A stretch of 5,726 nucleotides of DNA from Sphingobacteriales bacterium (GTDB lineage: Bacteria > Bacteroidota > Bacteroidia > Chitinophagales > Chitinophagaceae). Position numbers and translations under genes: made by a program. The stretch lies in assembly GCA_947463665.1 (NCBI GenBank), contig CANHUD010000160.1:1-5726 (forward strand), given 5' to 3'. The notes beneath the pieces were generated by a model, which did no database searches, was not told where the DNA came from, and was given only the letters and a program-made list of their open reading frames with translations. This document shows, piece by piece, positions 1 through 5,726 of this stretch (within the stretch, counting starts at the first letter, position 1; every line of letters begins with the position of its first letter).

Positions 1-740
1 ACTGATACGGTATCACCGGTTACAGTTGTTACAGTAAGTGTGGTTCCTCCATTGATTTTGTAAGCAAACGTGTAGGGAGCTGTTCCGCTTCCTCCTGTGA
101 AAAGAACACGAGGTTCTGCTGTGTTTTTACATACACTGGTGGTTCCGGTGATGGTAGCTGTGGGCAGTGGATTGACCGTGATCACGGCTGAACCTGTAGC
201 CGGCTGGAGACACTGCGTTCCATATCCGTCGGAAACGCTTACCAGTGCATACGTATAAACTCCTGCTGTGGTGGTAGGAGCCGCAACCGTTACGGTATTT
301 CCGCTGGTGGTAGTAATGGTTTGTGGCGTTCCTCCATTGATCGTATACGTGAAGGTGTACGGCAACTTACCCTCTGTTCCGGTAAATGTCACATTGGGGG
401 CTGCGCTGGTGGCACAGACCGCTGTGGTGCCGGAGATGGCTGCTACTGGTTTGGTCATGACCGTTAGCACCGCCTCGCCGGCCTGGTCCTGTGCACAGGC
501 ATTGGTACTGCCTTCCTTAACATTCAGCAGGGTATAGGTGTAAACACCGGAAGTAGCGGTGGGTACAGGAACGGTGGCCGTATTCCCGGATGAACTGGTA
601 ACCGTTGCCGGAGATCCTCCGTTTAGCGAATAGGTAAAGGTGAAGGGGGCCGTTCCGTAATCACCTGTAAAGCTGATCAGCGGAGCAGCATCATTCAGGC
701 AAACGGAATCTGTGCCATTGATGAGCGCAGTAGGTAAAGG
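1..740 (-). repeat. Tandem Ig-like repeats of about 95 residues (two complete units and a partial third)
   Basis: Three protein repeats follow the PKD domain: residues 662-758 (bases 740-450), 759-851 (449-171) and 852 to the edge (170-1). Each has the pattern P-x-A-x-I-x-G-x3-V-C, then (V/I)xFTG, then a PYTFTYxINGG-like strand pair (PFTFTYSLNGG in unit 1, PYTFAYKINGG in unit 3), then a Thr/Ser/Val-rich strand; the complete units add a GVYTYxL strand and a second cysteine. The first cysteines are at 675, 770 and 865, exactly 95 residues apart. The second cysteines are at 743 and 838, 68 residues after the first in both complete units, so one disulphide per repeat is likely. Such repeats are common stalk modules in Bacteroidota surface proteins. 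More copies may lie to the left of the window. Confidence 0.9.
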
Positions 741-2723
741 TTTAACGCGGATGGTTTTGCTGGCTTCTTCAGATACACAACCTATGTCTGTTATATAAGA
801 GTGTTTTACAACATAGTTTCCGGAATCTGCGTAGGTATGCTGGGCGGATGTTCCCTCTGCGTTTTGTCCATTGCCAAAATCCCAGAAAGATTTAAGGATG
901 GTTCTGCCCGATCCGGGGTTGGATTTATCGGTGAATTGTGTAGCCAGGCCTTCACAAACTTCAGTAGCGGTGAAATCGGCCGGAGGTGTAGGCTGTACTT
1001 CCATATCCAGTGCAACTTCCTGCTCACCTCCACATCCATCACTGGTTGGGTTAGTAGCCAGTACCCGGATGGTATACCGGTCGGCTACACTTATCGAATA
1101 AAGCCTGGAAAGTCTGTATTCGTACACGGGCTTCCCTTCAATCAGGTAGGTACTGTCGAACGCCGGAGCATCTATGGTAGTATCCGCAAATCCGAGATTG
1201 TTGAGCTTCGTGCCAAATACCCAGCGGATCTTGGTTGGTTTGTAAGGGAAGGTCATGGAAAGTTTAAAAGGCGTGTTCCGGCAGGTAGTGGGGAAACGTA
1301 CGCTGGCATTGGCGTTCTGTAAGGTTACGAACTGATAAAGATCCTTCACGTTGGCACCTGCGGAATATCCATAGGATTCTGCACCGGCATATCCGTAGGC
1401 AAGGGCATTAAAGCCGGAATCCGATGTAAGGGTGTGAAAGCCCTGCTGTACGTTGCTCAGATACAGGTAGGAATAATTTGGATTGTTGGGGTGATTGACC
1501 CATGATGTTGCAGGAACCAGGTTTCCGTCAAATTTGAAGGAAGAAATACCCGTACCTCCTTTTGGCATGATCACATGAATGTGGTGCTGGTGGTTCGATA
1601 TAGGGACGGCTACCAGATTGGAACTGACCAGTGTTACGTTGGATATGTTCTGTTCCACCGGATTCAGGATGATCATATCCGGATCATAAGGAGTTGCATT
1701 TCCGGAACAGCCCTGGGTAGTAAAATACTGTGCAACCGAAATCGGTTCAGTCGATGTAATCGAGTTGGGAGTAGTGTTCGTAAACTCGTGATAAACACCG
1801 TTAACGAAAGATGCTGCGGGAATCTCCGTGCCATTCAGGAATACTTTGGCAGTTGGGGCACTTTTTATGATCCGGTAGAAATTGGTATTTCGGTTGTAAC
1901 TGGGAACCGTCAGATAGTTCTTGCCCCACGAAGCGGTGGGATAGAGTTGCTGGTACAGATTGTCTGATGAGTTGTTGTTGCCGCAATTGCTCCCAATACG
2001 GATCTTACCTGTTCCTGAGAATACCGCAATGCGTTTACAACCTTCCGTTCCGGTAGAAACCGAGCGTATCCTTGAACCGGTCAGGTCATCCCCTAACCAC
2101 AGTCCGCTGGTAGCAGTACTCTGAACGCGCCCCAGAACCTGGTAGATCTCCCCTTTCTTCATCTGGATGGTATTCACACTGCCGGGAACCCATCCTGCCG
2201 TAGTAGTGGCACTGGGTATGATTTCCACCGTTGTATTGTCTTCTACCGCTATGATGGTAAAGTAGGAGTTGGATCCGGATTCATTGGAAACCTGCGTATA
2301 GTTCATCGATACGTACTCTTTGCCTAATACATTGGTAGGCAAACAAACCGTAGCTCCACTTACAGCCGATTGTGTGATGTATGAGTATACTGCGATGTTC
2401 TTATCGGCTTCTACGCGTACGGTTTTATCGCTGAATAATCCGGCAGTGGTAAGCATATACGTGTTGGGAACGACGCAGGTTACTACCTGCCCGGCATTCA
2501 GGGTTCCTGACTGAATAACAGCCCCTCCAAAAACTTCTACTTTGTACGTGGTGGTAACATCCGACGTTATGTAAAGCGTCATGGAAAGATTTGTAGCGGC
2601 ACCTTTCATCGCCACATGGTACGAATAAGGTATCCAAAACTCCCGACCTCTATTGGAAAAATCCTGTGAAAATGACGTGAACGCTATCAGCAGGAAAAGA
2701 AAAAACAATCCGGATCTGCGCAT
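1..2723 (-). CDS. Large secreted surface protein: IgGFc-binding-like N-terminal region, PKD domain, tandem Ig-like (SprB-type) repeats; C-terminus outside window
   Basis: The frame is open from an ATG at 2723 to the window edge (907 codons, incomplete). An in-frame stop at 2772-2774, with no other ATG between, fixes this start; no Shine-Dalgarno is seen. Residues 1-20 (MRRSGLFFLFLLIAFTSFSQ) form a signal peptide. Residues about 21-120 start with the motif GREFWIPYSYHV. Residues about 120-455 resemble the bacterial IgGFc-binding N-terminal domain (LPTNVLGKEY, VFLNGTEI, DPDMIILNP, ESYGYSAG). An Ig-like stretch follows (about 465-580), then a PKD domain (about 583-661; WDFGNGQ at 614-620, HTYADSGNY at 629-637), then Ig-like repeats from about 662 onward. 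It is probably exported and displayed on the surface or released, possibly by the type IX system, but the C-terminal sorting domain is not in view. A role in adhesion or gliding is inference. The name IgGFc-binding is inherited from eukaryotic relatives and does not show that it binds antibody. Confidence 0.92.
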   Translation of the reverse strand, partial: MRRSGLFFLFLLIAFTSFSQDFSNRGREFWIPYSYHVAMKGAATNLSMTLYITSDVTTTYKVEVFGGAVIQSGTLNAGQVVTCVVPNTYMLTTAGLFSDKTVRVEADKNIAVYSYITQSAVSGATVCLPTNVLGKEYVSMNYTQVSNESGSNSYFTIIAVEDNTTVEIIPSATTTAGWVPGSVNTIQMKKGEIYQVLGRVQSTATSGLWLGDDLTGSRIRSVSTGTEGCKRIAVFSGTGKIRIGSNCGNNNSSDNLYQQLYPTASWGKNYLTVPSYNRNTNFYRIIKSAPTAKVFLNGTEIPAASFVNGVYHEFTNTTPNSITSTEPISVAQYFTTQGCSGNATPYDPDMIILNPVEQNISNVTLVSSNLVAVPISNHQHHIHVIMPKGGTGISSFKFDGNLVPATSWVNHPNNPNYSYLYLSNVQQGFHTLTSDSGFNALAYGYAGAESYGYSAGANVKDLYQFVTLQNANASVRFPTTCRNTPFKLSMTFPYKPTKIRWVFGTKLNNLGFADTTIDAPAFDSTYLIEGKPVYEYRLSRLYSISVADRYTIRVLATNPTSDGCGGEQEVALDMEVQPTPPADFTATEVCEGLATQFTDKSNPGSGRTILKSFWDFGNGQNAEGTSAQHTYADSGNYVVKHSYITDIGCVSEEASKTIRVKPLPTALINGTDSVCLNDAAPLISFTGDYGTAPFTFTYSLNGGSPATVTSSSGNTATVPVPTATSGVYTYTLLNVKEGSTNACAQDQAGEAVLTVMTKPVAAISGTTAVCATSAAPNVTFTGTEGKLPYTFTYTINGGTPQTITTTSGNTVTVAAPTTTAGVYTYALVSVSDGYGTQCLQPATGSAVITVNPLPTATITGTTSVCKNTAEPRVLFTGGSGTAPYTFAYKINGGTTLTVTTVTGDTVS

Positions 2724-2759
2724 GATTATGAAAACTGATGAGTGATGTGCAATATAGTC

Positions 2760-2844
2760 ATTTGAGAAACGCTAAACTGACGGCTTAGACAGGTATTTCC
2801 ATCAAAAGTTTAACAGGGAATAACGGAAAAATCCCTTCTCAAAT
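2760..2844. repeat. Spaced 9-base inverted repeat ATTTGAGAA / TTCTCAAAT
   Basis: The arms at 2760-2768 and 2836-2844 are perfect reverse complements separated by 67 bases, one near each gene of the divergent pair. The pairing does not extend beyond nine bases on either side. It could be a pair of half-sites or two single sites for one regulator, or chance. Confidence 0.4.
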
Positions 2845-2845
2845 T

Positions 2846-2869
2846 ACGAACTTCGTTTTTTCAATTGAA
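2846..2869. promoter_or_regulatory. Two adjacent short palindromes upstream of the nuclease-helicase start
   Basis: ACGAA-C-TTCGT at 2846-2856 is a perfect 5-base inverted repeat around one base; after two mismatches the symmetry resumes for three more pairs (AAA at 2841-2843 with TTT at 2859-2861). Next to it, TTCAATTGAA at 2860-2869 is a perfect 10-base palindrome ending 11 bases before the ATG. They could be operator sites or leader structure. The one-base centre of the first makes a stable RNA hairpin unlikely, so it is not called a terminator. Confidence 0.35.
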
Positions 2870-2880
2870 TCTTTCCTCCC

Positions 2881-5726
2881 ATGCGTCCGGAACTCGTTTC
2901 CTTCCTCTTTCAGCGACTGGCTGAAGCATTCGATCATCCTGCCATTCATTCATTTCATGAGACCAGGCTCGTGATGGACGCTCTCTATGGAGAAATAACG
3001 CGTGGCGAGGACCGATATTTTGATACGCTCTTTGCCCGGATGCAGTATGGGGCGGATAAATACCAGGTTCCGGCTTCTCTGCAGCTTCAGCTGGACCAGG
3101 CCCATCGCCATTTGACCGGGCATTCCAGCCATACTGTTTCCGTAGAAGAACATGTATTTTTTGCCTGTATCAGAGCTGTTGCGGAAGGTCTTTCCTTCCT
3201 GTCAGCCACTCCGGTTCCGGCATCTTTACAGGCGAGGCTGGAGTCTGTCCGCCCTTTTGAAGCAGTAGCTGCTCCTGATTCAGCTGACATTGCTGATCTC
3301 CGTCTCTGTATCCTTTCCATCGGTCCGCTCCAGATCCGTAACAGCGTGGTAATGTTTCAGCTCACTGGTATGGACCCGATTTTGGGAGAAATCACACTGG
3401 AACTCCCGGATGGAGAAACGATCCGCCACTCCTATTTGCATCCCCTGCTGAAACCTTTTCAGACGTTGCGTGTGTTGCAGGTGAAAAAAATAACAGATAC
3501 CCGTTTCACTTCCAGTTCCCAGACTTTACTGATTCTGGAACCGGATATTCTGCTGGATATCAGTGAACTGGCTGAATGTTTTGATTTTAAAGAGGATGCT
3601 CCTCTGTTGTACATTGTCAGAAAACTGCTCCCCCAGCAACCGGGCCCCGCCCTGTTTACCGGATCAATGGTCAATGCCATTTTCGATGCCGCCGTACGGA
3701 TGGAGCAGCCGGAACTGAAACAGACCTTTCGGGAAGCGGCAGGCGAACAGGCTTTTCAGGCTGCTGTGTACGGAAAAGAAGAATTGCTGAAAATCTTTTC
3801 GGACATCCGGCAGCATCACTGGCAGAACATACTGGATCAGGCAGCCCGGATCAAACAACGTCCGGTACGCATAGAACCTTCGTTCATGTCGGACCGCTAT
3901 GGTATACAGGGGCGGCTCGATTGTATGTTGGAAGATCCTGATAAACCCGCGGCCAAAGATATTCTGGAGTTAAAGAGTGGCAGTCCCCTGCCGGTTGGCA
4001 GCCGCATCTCCCACAAAATGCAGGTTACCGGCTACAATCTCCTGCTGCGCTCAGCTTTTGGTCCGGAACGCACTGGTTCCTCCGTGATCTTCTACTCAAG
4101 GGCAACGGAAAATCCGCTGCGCGATGTGTCCAATGATCACCTGGCAGAACACCGGCTCCTCCGTCTGCGCAACGAGGTGATCCATTATCTGCTCCGGATG
4201 GCAGAAAATGATGTATCCGTTTTCGATTTGATCAACAGCACTGCCGCCGCTGGCCTCCCTTCTTTTCATGCAGCTCATTTCAGGACCTTTGAACAGGCCT
4301 GGTTATCTGCCGATGAATTTACAAAAACATATTACCGGCAATACATTGGTTTTCTCTGCCGGGAATTCCTTTGTGCCCGAACCGGGGCCTATAGTTCAGC
4401 AGATCGGGAAGATCAGGTGGATGGATTTGCCGCACTCTGGAGAAAATCCGAAGATGATAAAAAAGCCACATTCAGCATAATAACCGATTTGGTTATTGAT
4501 GATATTTCTGAAGATGGCATGCGTATTGTACTGAAGCGAACACCGGCTGAACACAGTTTTCGTTCAGGGGATATGGTACTGTTTTATCCGAAATCCGGCG
4601 ACGAGCTGAAGCCTATGCAGCAGCAGTTTATAAAGGGTCGTCTGGAAGATATACGCACCAATAAGGTTATTATAGGGCTGAATCACGGGCAGATAAGCCG
4701 TTCCTATTTCGATGAACATACACACTGGGTGATAGAACCCGATCTGTATGATAAATCCTATTGGACAAGTGCTGCAGATCTTTTCAGGATCCTGACAGCG
4801 GATAAGCATCGCCAGGCGCTTTTTTTTGGCAGGCAGCCGCCGGTGCTGCCAGGTCCTGCCGTCTATTCCGAAGATACAGCGGAACGAATCGTGGAGCAGG
4901 CCGTTGCCGCTCCTGAATATTTTCTGATCCAGGGACCTCCGGGAACCGGTAAAACATCCAGGGTACTAACCGAAATAGTTCGCCGGGTATTGGAAAAAGG
5001 TGAATCGGTGGTGGTGGTGGCCTTCACAAATCGTGCTGTGGAAGAGATTGTACAGCAACTTGGCAGGAGATCGATCCCTTTTCTGAAACTGGGATCCAGG
5101 CACTCCGGTGCGGAAATGCAGCTCCGGAACTTTTGCCGGGAGGGTGATATCGAAGGTGCCCGAAACTTTATGTTGCAACACAAAGTTTTTGTGTCTACAG
5201 TGGCAACTATGGCCGGAAAAGTAGATGCGTTGTTCCAACTGATTCCGGAAATTGGAACCCTGATCGTAGATGAAGCATCGCAATTGACGGAACCACAGAT
5301 CGCCGGTCTGGTCTGTCGTTTCCGGAAGTTTATACTCATCGGTGATCAGAACCAGTTGCCACCGGTAGTGATGCAGGATGCATCTTTCCTCAGGCATTTT
5401 GATCAGGAGTGGAAACATCTGGGTGTTTCACTTTTTGAGCGACTGATTCGACAGGCGGGTAAAAATGGCTGGGACCATGCCTGGGGTATGCTGGAAAAAC
5501 ATTACCGGATGCATGAGGAGATCGCATCCCTGGTGAACCCCTGGTATGGGAACCGACTGGTGATTGGACAGGATCTCCAGCGTAGCCAGCTCCAGCATAT
5601 CAGCATGGCCATTGCATCCAATCCATTGCTGGCCAGTTCCAGACGATTGTTTATTCCATCTTCCTACGATCCAACGTATAAGCGGAACAGGGATGAGGCC
5701 AATAAAGTGGTACAACTGCTGCACTG
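2881..5726 (+). CDS. Dna2-like protein: RecB/Cas4-type PD-(D/E)XK nuclease fused to an SF1B (UPF1/DNA2-type) helicase; C-terminus outside window
   Basis: The ATG at 2881 is the first start after an in-frame stop at 2866-2868; 948 codons are visible and the frame runs off the right edge. Residues 1 to about 215 are not recognised. The nuclease part spans about 216-500: LEPDILLDIS near 219-228, GSMVNAIF at 261-268 (the usual His motif, here Asn265), GRLD with D347, ELK with E363 and K365, and QVTGY with Q381 and Y385. Residues about 529-605 look like the beta-barrel preceding this helicase class (FRSGDMVLFYP). The helicase follows: Walker A GPPGTGKT 685-692, motif Ia AFTNRAVEE 714-722, STVATM 772-777, Walker B VDEASQ 796-801, motif III GDQNQLPPV 821-829, motif IV HYRMHEEI 874-881. 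Motifs V and VI should lie beyond the edge. Family members move along single-stranded DNA and cut flaps or ends in replication and repair; that role is inferred here, as are a cytoplasmic location and a defence alternative. Confidence 0.93.
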   Translation, partial: MRPELVSFLFQRLAEAFDHPAIHSFHETRLVMDALYGEITRGEDRYFDTLFARMQYGADKYQVPASLQLQLDQAHRHLTGHSSHTVSVEEHVFFACIRAVAEGLSFLSATPVPASLQARLESVRPFEAVAAPDSADIADLRLCILSIGPLQIRNSVVMFQLTGMDPILGEITLELPDGETIRHSYLHPLLKPFQTLRVLQVKKITDTRFTSSSQTLLILEPDILLDISELAECFDFKEDAPLLYIVRKLLPQQPGPALFTGSMVNAIFDAAVRMEQPELKQTFREAAGEQAFQAAVYGKEELLKIFSDIRQHHWQNILDQAARIKQRPVRIEPSFMSDRYGIQGRLDCMLEDPDKPAAKDILELKSGSPLPVGSRISHKMQVTGYNLLLRSAFGPERTGSSVIFYSRATENPLRDVSNDHLAEHRLLRLRNEVIHYLLRMAENDVSVFDLINSTAAAGLPSFHAAHFRTFEQAWLSADEFTKTYYRQYIGFLCREFLCARTGAYSSADREDQVDGFAALWRKSEDDKKATFSIITDLVIDDISEDGMRIVLKRTPAEHSFRSGDMVLFYPKSGDELKPMQQQFIKGRLEDIRTNKVIIGLNHGQISRSYFDEHTHWVIEPDLYDKSYWTSAADLFRILTADKHRQALFFGRQPPVLPGPAVYSEDTAERIVEQAVAAPEYFLIQGPPGTGKTSRVLTEIVRRVLEKGESVVVVAFTNRAVEEIVQQLGRRSIPFLKLGSRHSGAEMQLRNFCREGDIEGARNFMLQHKVFVSTVATMAGKVDALFQLIPEIGTLIVDEASQLTEPQIAGLVCRFRKFILIGDQNQLPPVVMQDASFLRHFDQEWKHLGVSLFERLIRQAGKNGWDHAWGMLEKHYRMHEEIASLVNPWYGNRLVIGQDLQRSQLQHISMAIASNPLLASSRRLFIPSSYDPTYKRNRDEANKVVQLLH

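Larger units (their letters stand above)
2724..2880. promoter_or_regulatory. Divergent intergenic region carrying the 5' regions of both genes
   Basis: These 157 bases separate the two divergent start codons, so both promoters, or at least both leaders, should lie here. The Bacteroidota -7 consensus TAnnTTTG was looked for on both strands. The nearest minus-strand matches are AACTTTTG (2810-2803) and the one-base-short TAATTTG (2845-2839), neither with a well-spaced -33 element. On the plus strand, TAGTCATTTG (2755-2764) has a spacer two bases too long. No promoter is therefore assigned. Neither start has a Shine-Dalgarno: the plus-strand leader just before the ATG at 2881 reads TCTTTCCTCCC, which is pyrimidine-rich. 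Confidence 0.6.

Noticed and set aside
268..537. 89-codon plus-strand frame rich in Val and Pro with membrane-like stretches
   Set aside because: It is the antisense reading of the Thr/Gly-rich Ig-like repeats, which gives hydrophobic runs automatically.
801..1322. 173-codon plus-strand open frame
   Set aside because: It lies antisense to the PKD and Ig-like part of the surface protein, whose frame is continuous and has clear domain motifs. The antisense translation shows no recognisable domain.
1575..1967. 130-codon plus-strand open frame
   Set aside because: It is antisense to the IgGFc-like domain, with composition typical of a shadow frame.
2846..2861. Possible terminator (inverted repeat followed by a T run)
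   Set aside because: The stem is five pairs around a single base, too tight for a hairpin. It lies in a leader between divergent starts, where no upstream plus-strand gene needs terminating.
5007..5021. GTG-repeat microsatellite
   Set aside because: It encodes the Val-Val-Val-Val strand before helicase motif Ia, a normal hydrophobic strand; four copies are too few to suggest phase variation.
4863..5418. Two overlapping minus-strand open frames of 158 and 150 codons
   Set aside because: Both are antisense to the helicase core (Walker A to motif III). They overlap each other in different frames and have low-complexity composition without motifs.

Overview
The window looks like chromosomal DNA from a Bacteroidota bacterium of moderate GC content. 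The evidence is a very large secreted protein with an IgGFc-binding-like N-terminal region, a PKD domain and cysteine-containing Ig-like tandem repeats, a combination typical of Bacteroidota surface proteins. Neither gene has a visible Shine-Dalgarno sequence, which also fits that phylum. A genus cannot be named from this sequence.

The layout is simple: two long divergent genes separated by 157 bases. Positions 1-2723 (minus strand) hold the first 907 codons of the surface protein; its C-terminus lies beyond the left edge. Reading the whole frame by hand gave no internal stop and no frameshift. Positions 2724-2880 are the shared 5' region, which carries several short inverted repeats but no convincing promoter match. 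Positions 2881-5726 (plus strand) hold the first 948 codons of a Dna2-like nuclease-helicase; its C-terminus, with the last helicase motifs, lies beyond the right edge.

The two genes have no obvious functional link. One product is expected outside the cell (adhesion, gliding or matrix role, inferred). The other is expected in the cytoplasm, acting on DNA ends or flaps in repair or replication (inferred from family). No RNA gene, mobile element, CRISPR array or complete operon is visible. Apart from the shared 5' region there is no non-coding stretch, and all other open frames lie antisense or out of frame inside these two genes.

The points most worth a second look are in the nuclease half of the Dna2-like protein. 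An asparagine sits where RecB/Dna2/Cas4 nucleases normally carry a metal-binding histidine, and the usual four-cysteine Fe-S set appears incomplete. In the surface protein, the cysteine spacing of the Ig-like repeats is strikingly regular.
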